From NCBI RefSeq assembly GCF_964204645.1, contig NC_134025.1:15344001-15408000 (forward strand): 64,000 bases of DNA, read 5' to 3'. Position 1 is the first letter of the stretch, and the number at the start of each line of letters is the position of its first letter. Source of the DNA: Tubulanus polymorphus. Lineage: Eukaryota > Nemertea > Palaeonemertea > Tubulaniformes > Tubulanidae. Made by a program: the position numbers and the translations under genes. Shown in pieces: positions 43,519 through 55,704 of this stretch. A model generated the notes under the pieces. That model did no database searches, was not told the origin of the DNA, and was given only the letters and a program-made list of their open reading frames with translations.

Positions 43519-43766
43519 AGAATAATAGAATTTAAATAAAATATGATAAAAAAAACAATAACTTTAACTGCTAGTGAATTCTATTATATTTTTAATATTT
43601 TCTTTTCAAAAAAGAATACTTTATATCACAAATAAAAAATACTAAAAAAACAATAACTAATACTTAAATTCTTTACCTTTAACTAAACCTAGTATTAATC
43701 TAAAGAGATACTGGTATCATTTTATAATACTTATAATATTTTTCTTATTAAATTTCTCTAATATAA
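43519..43766 (+). other. AT-rich spacer conserved between the elements
   Basis: Nearly identical to 15040-15242, with the T-rich leader and TATAAATG before the next gene. The CGAAATGACTTATC block seen in element 1 and the third fragment is absent here. Confidence 0.5.
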
Positions 43767-44376
43767 ATGAATCTAATAAGAAATCTAATAAGAATAGTAT
43801 TGATATTGAAAAGACATTAGATGATTTGGGTATAAGTGATAATAAAGATACAGTTGTAACTAATTGTGCTCAAGTTAATTGTAATATAGATTATGAATAC
43901 TATTTATATTGTAAGCATCATCTAGAACTATTGATTGCCGGTGGAAAAACTAAAGAGTTTTTAAATAGAATTATTACTTTTCAAGAATTAGATGCTATGA
44001 AACCCGATAAAGTAATAAAATATTTTAAGATTTATGAAGAAGCTAGATTAGCCCGAAAAATGATTCTATTTCAGATGGTATTGTCAAATGTTATTCTAAG
44101 TTATGTAACCAGTTAATACCAATTGATGATGAAAATAAATTATATAGTGATTTGAAAAATGACTACTTAGTTATGACTGAATTACAAAAATGGGTCGGTT
44201 ATGCTTCATTTCAATTAGGATCGGTTATGACATTAATTTCTACTGGTGTCATAACATTTTCGAACATCAAGCCTATGGAATATAAATCAGGTAAGAATGA
44301 AACAGATGACGCTGTACAACCAAACGTCGAAACAGAAAATGAATCAGAACAAAAATTAACTAAAATAAATGAGTGA
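43767..44376 (+). pseudogene. Conserved unknown protein, frameshifted copy
   Basis: Counterpart of 15243-15846. The ATG at 43767 is out of frame with the main body, and a further frameshift near 44057 separates 43826-44116 from 44152-44376. The stop overlaps the next start as in element 1. Confidence 0.6.
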
Positions 44377-44738
44377 TGGCGTTAAGAAAAAGCCTAGATC
44401 CGAGAAACAAATTAAATGGGCAAGAGTATTAGGTAAAAGATCTTCAGAATTAAAAAAAGCTAAGAAAACGAAATTAACTGATATAAATGAATCACAGAAA
44501 TTATCTGATATTGATTCAAATAATAATCCATCTAATTCTTCTAATAGTGGAAGAAATAATTACTTATATATTACAATTGGATTAGTAACAGTTATCATAT
44601 TATCCGGTGTAATATATAAATCAAAATTCAAATCTAATGATAAAGATGATTCCAATGATAATAAACCTAATCATACCAGAAAGTAAATCAAATGATAAAG
44701 TCATTGAAAATAAACCAAGATTATTATTAATGGATTAA
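44369..44738 (+). pseudogene. Small single-pass membrane protein, C-terminal frameshift
   Basis: Reads through the position stopped in element 1, so the basic N-terminus and membrane segment (ITIGLVTVIILSGVIY) are together in one 105-residue frame (44369-44686). A frameshift near 44668 changes the last residues. It starts in the 8-base ATGAGTGA overlap. Confidence 0.6.
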
Positions 44739-44744
44739 AATAAG

Positions 44745-45856
44745 ATGAAAAAAGAACAATATTTAAGAGAGTTATATTATAACCCAGAAAGTGAATATTC
44801 TAACGTTTCAGAATTATGGAATAAAATTAAATCTGATAATGAAAATGGGGCCATACGGCACCCACACGGTGATATAAAAATATAGTGAATTAAAATCATG
44901 GTTACAAAATCAACCAACATATCAAATACACAAGAAAATGGATAAAACTTATTTAACAAGAAAAGTTATGGTTTCATATATCGATCAACAATGGCAAGCA
45001 GATTTAATTGACATGAAGAACTTAGAGGAATACAACAAAGGATATTTCTGGATATTAAATGTTATAGACATATTCAGTATATACGCATGGTCAATTCCAA
45101 TCAAAAATAAAACTGGAATAGAAGTAACAAATGCTTTTAAATCTATATTTAAAGAAGCTATTCCAGATAAGATACAATTTGATGAAGGTAAGGAATTCTA
45201 TAACAAACATTTTTAAAAACTATTATCTGATAACGATGTAGATTATTTTTCAACACACTCAGATAAAAAAGCATCTATTATAGAAAGATTTAATAAAACA
45301 TTGAAAACTAGAATGTGGAAATATTTTACTGCTAATGAAACATATATATATATATATCGATGTATTAGATGATTTAGTGAAAGGTTATAATAATTCTAAA
45401 CATAGTTCTATAAATATGAAACCTATACAAGCTAGAAAAGAAGATAATTCAGAAATAGTTTGGAATAATTTATATGGAGCATTTGTTACACACGATTTCG
45501 GAGAACCTAAATTTAAAATAGGACAACACGTCAGAATATCTAAATATAGAAAAACATTTTATAAAGGTTATACCCCTAATTTTACTGAAGAAATATTCAA
45601 GATTAAAAAGATAATATTAACTAAACCTCTTGTTTATAAATTAGAAGATCTAAAAGATGAAGAAATATTAGGTTATTTCTATGAACAAGAATTATCACTT
45701 GTACCAAATCCAGATGAAATAGAATACAAAATAGAAAAAGTGTTGAAAACAAAAACTCTTAAAGCAAAAAAGTATTCTTTGGTGAAATATAAAGGATATG
45801 ATGATAAATTTAATGAATGGATTTTATCTAGTAAAATTAAAAGTATAAATGAATAA
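44745..45856 (+). pseudogene. DDE integrase with chromodomain, multiply broken
   Basis: Copy of 16205-17290. Breaks: a 27-base insertion at about 44843-44869 followed by a one-base shift and stop near 44883; a stop in place of a Lys codon at about 45212-45214; and a frameshift in an expanded AT run at 45343-45357. The third catalytic position here is Glu (IIERFNKT). The chromodomain is intact. Confidence 0.8.
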
Positions 45857-48705
45857 AGATTTATTTATATTTGAACCGCATAATATGTTAGTTACTGGTG
45901 TAACCAATTGTGGTAAAACACATTTCATATTAGATTTGTTAGAAACTATTTATAAGAATCGTTTTGATAATATAGTATTATTCTGCCCTACTTATGAAAT
46001 GGATAAAACATATAATAGAGACATAGTTAAGATGAAAAAGTTTATTATATTAGATCCTAAACCAGTAAAAGAAAATTTAGATAATTGTATTAAAATAGCA
46101 ATTGATACTTATAAAGGATCAAATACATTATTCATTATAGATGATTGCGCAAATTTACATGATTCAAAAGTGAGAGAAAGTGAGTTATGTTATTTAGCTT
46201 TCTCTGGGAGACATTTTGGGATAACAACATGGGTTTTAAATCAAAAATATAATTCAATTGTTAAAGACTTTAGGGAGAATATAAGATGTCTAGTTTTATT
46301 TTATAACAAAGATAAACAAGAGCCCCAAGGGGCACAATGGCCAGCCTGTCAGATTTGCTTTTTATAAATGATGTAATCTGTGGGTTATATTTATCAATAT
46401 ACACTCCCTGCTCAATATCATTTACATAGTAAAATCGTGTGTTAACACAGACAGCAGGAACGAATGTAATATAGAAATACTAAGTTATTGTATTGTTCAA
46501 CGCCCCCTGGTGGCCATAAAAAAAACCAATGAGCTTGAAACTCACCTCGATCATAGAACATGTCATGAGCTACAACTTTCCAATTGATTATAGTAGCAAA
46601 ATATGCTTAAGTATCAATTATGATGTGGAAAAACTTTTTTTCCACCTACGAATGAGTACTGATGACCCCAAGATGGCTGCCAAGTGCGTCATAATTGCCT
46701 GGTCAAAAATACCCTCTCGGATATAAAAGATCACTTTCCAAAGAATACCCATTACAAATTGCAATGAAACATGGCGCACCATTAGAAAGCTACAGTACTC
46801 AGAATTCAGGCCAAAATTGACATTTTTGGGAACAAAAAAGGTCACAGTACGGCCATCTTGAGTCCGATCGACTCAATTTTTCTCATGCCGATGGGCCCTC
46901 GGGGGATACAAATATATACGAATGATCAAGGTTATTGATAAAAGTGTCTTCAAAATTTTCACTCGAAAACTTCAAAAATGTGTAAAAAGTGCTGATTTTG
47001 GCGAACAACAATGGCTGCCAGTCGGCCATCTTGAATCTGACAGGGCCAGTTTTTGGCCTGAAGATGTGTCTAGGGTAGATACACGTATAAAACAAATATC
47101 AAGACATTACCTTGAAGCGTCTTCAAAACTTTGGAACTCTCACGAACTATCTAGATGGTTATCTCTCGACCTCAATAGCTTCAAGACCCATCTCAAAACA
47201 ACTTTGTTCCATGCAGCATACCATTAACTCTCGGAAAGCGAATTTTATTTAACATTTTTTGGCAGAATAAAATTTGATTGAATTTGCAATTCGGGCACAT
47301 GGCTAATTAGCATATCAAGGTCATACACCCGATTTGGTAAAACCTTTTTTTCGCGAACCTTGCGCAATTGTCAAGGATGAATTTTCTGTAGAGCAAATAA
47401 AAATTCCTCCCAAACACCAAATCAACTAAAGACTTCATAGAAATCGATCTTGAAATACAATTTTAAATCTTAAAATAAAACCCGGAAGTAAAACAGTACA
47501 GTAGACGATACCGCGGATTCACGTGAACACCTGATTTCTGTAAACGAAATGTTGGTTGTGACAAAATTGTTCAGACGGTTTTAGGTGGTAATAAGTACGG
47601 AAACGTAACGACCATGGTCGACTTAACCGATGAAATCAGGCCTATGTGATATCCAAATTTTGACTTTTTTATTCTCCAGACCTCCCTGATATAGAAATAA
47701 AAAATTTTGGTGGTACGAAAGTGCAATCACAGCGCCGACGGGGACAGAGCCGTGTCAGAGATCGGCGGAGTGAAAATTGAGGTGGACGAACATGAAGAAG
47801 TAGGCTATTGCGCTACTTGAATCACGAAAACTCCTGGCGCGGCCCCGACGCTTTTCGTTGATTAAGTAATACAAATATCATGCAATGGGTTTTCACAATC
47901 TACCGCTGCCGTATTTACCGGATTTCAATATCACTCCAAAATTCAAAGAAACCTCGAAATATCGAACCGGAACACTTCCGGTAGATATCCGCGGCTGCCC
48001 AACCGGGAAACTTATTTGTTTCAATAGATATTGATAGGATCCATCATCTTCACCCGTCAAGGGATTCGAACCCACTAAGCTAAAGCAATGCCAGAATCTG
48101 GTCGGGCCAATCACAGCGCTTGTAACAAACCACATTAGGCTTCTGTGGAATTTCCCAGTAAATGGGCCAATCAGCGAACACGTAGCGAACGCGGAAGTAT
48201 TGTCGCGTGTTGATACATGACGTCATGCGCAAAAGCGCCAGTAATGAAATCGCGATAATTCACGTGAACAGCTGCTGATATTTTCAGATAAACCAATCAC
48301 AGGGAAGACACAACTTCCTGATTGGCTGATAAAAATTGAAATTTTCCCGATTTAACTTTCGTGAAAAATGCAGAAAACATTTTTATGAGACCCTATTTCA
48401 AAATTCTGCTCGCTACGATTCCGAGAATGGATTACGCTTAAATACGTGATTTGTTCGGATATGCCCTCACTTGGCAAGCAAAAGAGCCTTTTGTGTGGAA
48501 ACCATGTCATTTAAATTCGCTCCATTTGTATAGTAATAGGCTCAGCCTACGGCTGGCCTAAAAATCTATGCAACAATCATTGGAAGAAAATCAAATTATA
48601 CCTACTGAATTACATGATGAATATATGAATAAATTAAAGAATAATAAAGGTTCAAAATTATTACTGAGATTACAATTTCCCTATGAATATAAGTTTATAA
48701 AATAA
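45849..48705 (+). pseudogene. Packaging ATPase split by a 2.2 kb insertion
   Basis: Codons 1-156 lie at 45849-46316 and the last 48 at 48561-48705. The parts flank foreign DNA inserted in a run of A. Walker A (GVTNCGKTHF) and Walker B (LFIIDDCA) are intact in the first part. The overlap with the integrase stop is the same as in element 1. Confidence 0.8.
46317..48560. mobile_element. Foreign insertion in the element 2 ATPase
   Basis: Begins CAAGAGCCCCAAGGGGCACA and ends CTACGGCTGGCC. It includes one CAACGCCCCCTGG unit and the following 600 bp shared with 3777-5085. A stretch near 47130-47290 looks like a LINE tail with poly-A-like end, and unrelated GC-richer sequence comes after 47480. It has no recognisable transposase. 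It may be a composite of more than one repeat. Confidence 0.6.
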
Positions 48706-49061
48706 CTATTTATATATCTATCTATCTAATACGTATTAAATACGTATTAGATACGTATTAAATACATTAATATTTTAAACCCCATTTTTAAAATAAATAT
48801 TATTCATATAATTTTCAACCAATTTATTTTTATCTTTTTCAACTAATATATGAATAAGTTTGAAAATAATAAAGGTTATTTATTATTACTGAGGTTTCAA
48901 TATAAATTTAAAAAAGAAATATAATTTAAGGTATTTTCAAATAATATGTATTAGATACGTATTAGATACGTATTAGATATGTATTAAATACGTATTAGAT
49001 ACCTTAATACTTAAAACCCCCTTTTTTATTTACTATTATTTTATACAATTTTCAACCTTTA
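48706..49061. repeat. Convergent region with GTATTAGATAC clusters and ATPase tail copy
   Basis: Two clusters of TACGTATTAGA-type repeats (48727-48775 and 48946-49010) flank a diverged second copy of the last 25 codons of the ATPase (48846-48924). The duplication of gene tail plus repeat suggests a tandem duplication of the junction. Confidence 0.55.
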
Positions 49062-49886
49062 TTACTTTTTGAGTGTTAGATAATCACTTTCTGAATCACT
49101 TTCACTATCAGACCCTAACAATTTATTCAAATGCTCTACCGTATCTTCATAGATAATTGGTTTATTGATATACTTATTAGTCATCTCAACTATATCTTTA
49201 TTTTCTGATTTAAGTTTCATAGAATCTTTATTATCAATGCGCTTTCCTGTATTTTCATTATTATCTTTATTAGTGTTTGCTCCTAATATTTCATATACAG
49301 TGTTTGATCCTAATATTTCATTAGCATCGGTTAGATCTAATTCATCTTTATTAGGTGTTGCTAATAATAAATCTTCATATATTTTTTCACCATTTACTTT
49401 TTGATTTGAAACAAACTTTGTAACATATCTAAATGGGTGTTCTATGAATTCTTTTAAACCAACACGTTCTATAACATTATTTATATGTACCCTTGTATTC
49501 ATATGTTTATTCCAATTTGATGGAGCGTTTGAAAATTCACTTTTACAATATCCACAATAATTTCTATTTTCACTAACATTTAATATTATTTAATTATTAG
49601 ATATAGAAGGTATTACATTATTAGATGTAGAAGGTATTGCATTATTAGAAGTAGAAGGTATTACATTATTAGATGTAGAAGGTATTACATTATTATCAAT
49701 TACATTACTTAAATTATCAACAACACCACTTTTATTATTATCGATTTCTATTAGTTTATTTTTATAAATTTTGAAAATAGGATCAAATATCAAAGCTATA
49801 TTACAAGGTATTACATAATATAAACCATCATTATTTTCATGTGTATCGATGTATGGAATATGTTTATATACTTTACCTCCTTCCAT
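49062..49886 (-). pseudogene. Acidic zinc-finger protein, one internal stop
   Basis: 275-codon frame from ATG 49886 with a TAA at 49590-49592; otherwise open. The N-terminus (starting EGGKVYKHIPYIDTHENND) is readable here, unlike in element 1. There are five IPSTSNN-type repeats against three or four in element 1. The finger is CGYCKSEF-like after the stop; the HPFRYVTKFVSN block and acidic tail are kept. Confidence 0.6.
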
Positions 49887-49918
49887 TTATATAATAGATA
49901 TTTATTAAAGTTAAAATT

Positions 49919-51167
49919 CTAATACATAACACTATCTAATTGAGAATTTAAATATTTAATTGCGCGTCAGATATAATATAAATGTGCATTTTAAAATTTT
50001 TGTCTCCTCTTTTCTTTTTCATGAATAATTGTATTCCATCTTTAGTGTTCTGTAATTTTTTTCCAGAACCATGTAATGAATTATCCTCTGTTGTTCTAAA
50101 ATCTAACCATAATGCATATTTATTACCGGTATAATAATCAATTTGATTAATGTTACAATTTTCAGATGATTTTACTTTTTCATTCATAAAATGTTTTCTA
50201 ATTTCTGGCCATTGATCAATCATTCTCATTCCTTGACAAAATATTTTATTTGCTATTCCTTCGATAGTTATTTCTACTTTTGTTATTTCAGGATTATAAT
50301 AATTATCAACATTTATTGCGCCATTAGTATATGTTGCAATGGTAAAAAATATTAATATACCTTTAATAGATCTTCTTGGGAAGTTAATATTCTCATTAAT
50401 AATTTCATCATTTGCATTAATAGTTACAGTTTTAAATTTATCAATATAATCATATAATAATGAAAATCCTTGATTGTATTGAGTTTGAATTATACTTGAA
50501 ATATTTTCATCAGTAACTGTATCATATTCTAAACATATATTCGATAATTTATAACTCATATCTTTATTAACGCTAGATAATACGATTTCATTTACAGGAG
50601 CAAATGTTATTTCGAATATAACGTCTTCTTGAATTGCGTATTTATATAAAGGTGCATTGTTATTTATCAATTCAAAGTCTAATGGAATTTTATATTTGCT
50701 TCCATAGATACTTTTTATCAATTTATCTACAGCATTAGTTAATATTGCGCTATTAGCTTCTGATCTTAATTTATTTTGGTTTTCTGATTGGATTCCTTGA
50801 AATATCATATTATTTCTGTTTTCTTTAGTTAACCATAAATCTTTATAATGCATAAATAAATTATAATCATCTAATGAGAAAACTGTTTCTGGACCAATCT
50901 TTATAGTTAATTTTTTAATCAAATATCTTCCAACATTATCAACAACATAATTATTATTATTACCGATTACTTTTATATCGGCTGATAAATAAATACTATT
51001 TGGAACATAAAAAGTATTTTGTGTTAATCGAGGAATTCTAACATATAAAGTTAAGTATCAGGATTAATATTAGAAGGGTTATGAGTAATTATATGATGTG
51101 ATCTTTCTGCTTTAATAGCATTAGATATTCTATGATTCTTAGAAGGATTGATATAACTTCCACTCAT
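49919..51167 (-). pseudogene. Candidate major capsid gene, frameshifted at both ends
   Basis: Counterpart of 18920-20167. The main frame (49948-50922) is intact and about 95 percent alike by eye. A frameshift near 51053 separates it from the ATG at 51167, and a one-base loss near 49948 removes the last dozen residues. Class L motif upstream (T6, GTTAAATAAATG). Confidence 0.65.
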
Positions 51168-51186
51168 TTATTTAACAAAAAATTAA

Positions 51187-52875
51187 TTATTTATTTTTTG
51201 ATATCATATTTACAAACCCAAAAATAATAGCACTTACAACTGTAATTAAAAATAAAATAATATGTTCAGCAGCAAAGTTAATAATATTCCCAGCAGATTT
51301 CAATATAAAACCAACAATTGATGCAATAATTCCTGGCAATGCTGCAGCAGATTTCTTTGATAGTTCCCATAAATATTTTGCTAATTTCTTTAAACCATCT
51401 TTAACTTTATCTTGTATAGAATTATTATCTGGAGGTTTATCTGGTTTATTGGGAGTAGGAGTAGATTTCAAAGAATTTGATATTGCTAAACCAATTGTTG
51501 TAAATAACATAGTTACAGCTGTTAGAATTGAAAGAATTGTTATACCTTCTAACTTAAATAATAATCTTATTCTGTCTTTTAATGATATTTCAGAATTTGG
51601 TTTTATCAACAAATCTTTAAAGTTTTTAATATGATTAAGATCATATGATTTTAATAATGTATCTCTTTCTTCTTTCTGTAATTCTATATTATATTCTAAA
51701 TCATCTATTTCTTTTTCTAAAGCTAACTTTCTGCTTTCATAATCAGCTTCCTCGATTAATTGAAGATTTTTATCTAATTGTAATTGTTTTAATTTTTCAT
51801 TTGCATTAGCTAATTCTTTTTCTAACATGGTTAGTTTAGAAAATCTCATCTTAATATTAGCAATTTCACCAGCTGATTCTTGCATACCTTTAATTTCTCT
51901 ACGTGCTTTTTCAGGAAATTCTTTTAATTCATCATCAGTTAAATCAAGTAATCCTTTTTCTAGTAAAGATTGTATTCGATTTATTCCAGTTTCAGAACCA
52001 GATGTATCTAAAATACTATTCATCTCTTCTTCTGAATCGCTTAATCTATCAATTTGTCAAATGTTAATTGTAATTGACTTGAATCATTATCAATTGTCTC
52101 TTCTCGATGTTTCGGGTGTTGAAGATCTTAATTTATCTAATCGATTTGCAAAATCTTCAGTTTCTGGATCAACATCATTAGGATTTAAATTTGGATTTTT
52201 AAATGGTGAATCCTTGTTTATATCAATATTAGGAATTGGTTCTTCTTTATTTATTCTGTCGAGTGCATTCCATATAATTCTGAGAAATTCTCTACCACCT
52301 TTTGAACCTTCAATTGTAGATAATGCTCGCATTCCAGGTTCAAAAATATTTTCTTGACCCATTCTAGATAATTGAATTGATACAGTATTCCTATTTAATT
52401 CAAGATTATAATACCATGAATCATTTTTAAATTCTAAATTATTCGTGAAATATGGGTCATCTTTAAAAATTTGTTCTACAACATCTTCAGTATCAATTTC
52501 ATCTATTACAACTTTGGGTAATAATTCGTTAACAATTGTATCTGTTACTCTAGATTTCATTTTATATAATTCCATATGTTTATCAGGATATTTTTCTTGT
52601 TGTTCTACTAATAGTTCCATAAATTCTTTTCTTTCTGTTGTAGTTGCAATTCTACCACTTTCAGGAGCTTGTAAATATTTAATTAATTTTTCACGTAATT
52701 CGGAATTAATTCCATCATAATCATCATCATAATCATCATCTTCACCTTAATTAGTATTATATGCCGTTTTATTATCATTACTGAAACTTGTTTCATCAAA
52801 ATCAGGTTGTTGTTCATCACTTATACCGGGTTCATCTAAAGGATCCATTGGAATATCTTCTCCACCTTCTGCCAT
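51187..52875 (-). pseudogene. Coiled-coil/membrane protein with different N-terminal half
   Basis: The C-terminal 165 residues match 20192-20730 closely. Upstream, the coiled coil and acidic N-terminus share only a short EGGED start and general character with element 1. This half is longer (about 340 codons) with no obvious residue-level match. Breaks lie near 52748 (stop) and between 52023 and 52090 (frameshift/stop). Class L motif before the ATG at 52875. Confidence 0.6.
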
Positions 52876-52891
52876 TTACATAATAAAAAAA

Positions 52892-54194
52892 TTAAAATTT
52901 AAAATATAATATTCCTCCGATTACAATTCCTATACAAGTTAAAGCTAATTTAGCATTTTCATGGGATTTATTATCATCATTTAGTTTAATTATTTCATGT
53001 TGAATATTATCAGTTTTTATATTTTCTGATGTATTGTAATCTTTTATTTTAGAATCATTATTTAATCTAATATTCTTAGTTTTAGTTTCTGTTGATTGAA
53101 TATGTTTTTTATTTTTTTCACCTTCCATTAATTTTGGAGCAGTAATAATCTTTTTATTTATATCATTCAATCCAAATGAATTATTTATTGTTGCAGTTTT
53201 AATTAGATTATTATAACCAATTATGTTTCCCATCTTTAATACTAAATCATTAGAAATAATTAACAGATTAGGGCCTATACAATAATTTAATCTAATATGT
53301 GATTTATCTAAATAATTTTGATATCTTACAATGTTTTCCGGAATCGATCTATTTTTATCATTATGAATAGAATCTTCAAATAATACTTTGAATTGTTTAT
53401 GCGCATCGAATGAAGTGTTATCATTTCCAATTATTGGGGATCTTGTTTCAACTTGCGCACCTAGAATACAAATTAAATAAGTTCTAATAGATTGATTTAT
53501 TCTTTGTATACCAGCTTTAGTAAAACCTTCACTATTTTCTAAAATGAAATTAACCCAACCATTATTGTTTTGTTGTTGTATATTATTATAATATTTTGGT
53601 AATTCATTCCAATTTAGTGTTCTTATATCTGAATTTGTCATTATTTTTCCAAATTCTTTAGTATATAATATTCCTAATCCACCCATCTTTATTTGAATTA
53701 ATATTAAATTCATTACATATTTTATAAAACTTAGAAAAATTAATATTATTATTCAATTCTTTAAAATATTTTGAACCTGGTAAGGGAATTTCTAATTCAT
53801 CTAATATTAATTTTATTTGAAAATAAGTATGAAATCTAAAAAGTGATAACATCAATGGTAAACTTGGTTTGTTTAAATAATCATTCCAACTAATTCCACA
53901 TCCTGTTGTTGCACAATAAACAGCAAAATTGAATTGGTTCTGCCAATACTTCATATTAGATTTTAATAACCATTGTTTTGCCTCATTTAAATTTTTGAAA
54001 TTAATTGTATACACATGAAATATATTTTCCAACTTTACATGAAAATTATTACTTTCAGTAACATAAATATATAAATCAATTAATGAATTTAAAACTTCAT
54101 TTCTATATGTAATATCTTTATTAAAATCTATTGCTGGAATATTATATTTAATTGATTTATTATATTGGAAAGCTTTTTGAAAACTATCTGCCAT
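52892..54194 (-). pseudogene. 470-residue virion-type protein, frameshifted
   Basis: Two overlapping frames (54194-53658 and 53713-52892) together cover the length of the gene at 21684-23099 minus about 38 codons lost around 53690. The break falls after the FNINSN region. The C-terminal membrane anchor is in frame here, and the 27-base insertion of element 1 is absent. Confidence 0.65.
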
Positions 54195-54210
54195 TTATAT
54201 AATTAAAAAA

Positions 54211-54643
54211 TTAATAATTTATTAATTCTTTTAATAATCTATCTTGTTCTTCAACTGTTATATGGCCATTTAAACTTATTATATAATCTAGTGTTCTTTA
54301 ATTTATTAATTTCTTTTATATTAGTTTTAATTTTTTCTTTATTACTTTTTATATTCAATTTTGAACTTATACCAGTTAAAACACTTGAACTTAATTCTTA
54401 TACACCAATTGATATAGCTAAAGGTGTTAATGGACTGAATATTGCTAGAAATGTTATTACAGAACTAATTGTAACCGAACCACTTATAATCAAATAATAT
54501 ATAATTTTAGATTTTAAATATTTTTTCTTTTTAACTTTTAAGTCACTTTCAAATTCTAATATTTGTTTTTCTAAATATGTTTTTTATTTAGTTTTACTGA
54601 TATCATGAGGAATAATATCAATATTATCAACTTTATCATCCAT
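54211..54643 (-). pseudogene. Two-segment membrane protein, multiply broken
   Basis: Counterpart of 23116-23550, with a stop in the N-terminal helix (near 54585), another in the middle (near 54398) and a frameshift near 54293. Hydrophobic segments recognisable. Class L motif upstream. Confidence 0.55.
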
Positions 54644-54663
54644 TTATTTAGCAAAAAAAATTA

Positions 54664-55086
54664 CTAATTAGTAAACTTATAAGCAACAAATATAACAATA
54701 ACTGTTCCCCCTAAAATCCAAATTATTTCATATTTCTTCTGTTCATTACTCGGGGTATAATAATCTGATAATTTAGGTTTGTATAGATGTAATTTTTCTT
54801 TATTGGTTACCGCGTTATATAAACTCATTGCATCATCAACTGATTGAAAATCTCTATGTGAAATCTTCTGATCATATAATTCCTTGTTAATATAATCCAT
54901 ATAGTTTTGTCGTTTTTCTCTGTATTCTTCTGCAGCTTTATTGTATTTCTCTAATGCTAAGTTATGTCTTCTTTGTTCTCCTAATGAACTATTTTTATCA
55001 ATATGCTTAAATAAATAACCTCCACCAGTAAATGCTACAGCGTTAAAAATTGCCGATCCTATAATAGTTATAATTGCAGAAGCCAT
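54664..55086 (-). CDS. Conserved small protein with terminal hydrophobic segments
   Basis: The 140-residue frame is intact, as at 23569-23991, with a hydrophobic N-terminus, a charged helical middle (KYNKAAEEYREKRQNY) and a hydrophobic C-terminus. Differences from element 1 are few and mostly conservative. Function unknown; virion or membrane component inferred from its place among capsid-type genes. Confidence 0.6.
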   Translation of the reverse strand: MASAIITIIGSAIFNAVAFTGGGYLFKHIDKNSSLGEQRRHNLALEKYNKAAEEYREKRQNYMDYINKELYDQKISHRDFQSVDDAMSLYNAVTNKEKLHLYKPKLSDYYTPSNEQKKYEIIWILGGTVIVIFVAYKFTN

Positions 55087-55110
55087 TTATTTAGCAAAAA
55101 AATTATGCAA

Positions 55111-55332
55111 TTATATGGGAGGAATATATTTTTGTTTTTCTAAATAATCAATAGTTAAATTAGATAAAGTAACTGCTAATGTTAATTTTAAAATATCATT
55201 TATATCAAATCTATCAACATTAACACTTCCCATTTTGAATACTTTTTTTAATACCATTGAATAACCAATAGTTCCAACTGATAGTAATGCGCCATTATAT
55301 AATCCAGTTATTATCCACTTATTATCACTCAT
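55111..55332 (-). CDS. Small conserved membrane-type protein, 73 residues
   Basis: Same as 24017-24238 apart from one residue (Ile for Val). The near identity contrasts with the damage elsewhere. Class L motif with T7 and TAAATAAATG. Function unknown. Confidence 0.55.
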   Translation of the reverse strand: MSDNKWIITGLYNGALLSVGTIGYSMVLKKVFKMGSVNVDRFDINDILKLTLAVTLSNLTIDYLEKQKYIPPI

Positions 55333-55689
55333 TTATTTATCAAAAAAATTACTATCATCAAAATATTTAGTTATCTTATTTATGATTAATTCAACATTTA
55401 TTTCATTACTAGTTTCATTTGTATATATTTCAATTATTATTTTTTTAATATCATCGATGATAAAATCTTCATCTAATTCATAAAATCTTAAAGATTCTCT
55501 AATTAAATTAGTAATCTTTTCTACATTTAAAGTTTCTTTATCTATTGTTGTTTCATACTCAAATGTTGTTTCATTAGAAAATGCAATATTTTTGATATGT
55601 GTAATTACATCATTAATGTTAAATTTCATTTCTTTCTCACGTTTAAAATCAAATCCAAAACATATACTCGGTCCAACAGTTATATTCAT
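55333..55689 (-). CDS. Unknown 118-residue acidic helical protein
   Basis: Intact frame with its own class L motif (T5, CATTATATAAATG), so the ATG at 55689 is well supported. It is rich in Asp, Glu, Ile and Asn, predicted largely helical, with no Cys pairs or membrane segment. Its last 92 codons are found fused to another gene in element 1 (24239-24721). Its end abuts the start of the 73-residue gene. Family not recognised. Confidence 0.55.
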   Translation of the reverse strand: MNITVGPSICFGFDFKREKEMKFNINDVITHIKNIAFSNETTFEYETTIDKETLNVEKITNLIRESLRFYELDEDFIIDDIKKIIIEIYTNETSNEINVELIINKITKYFDDSNFFDK

Positions 55690-55704
55690 TTATATAATGA
55701 AAAA

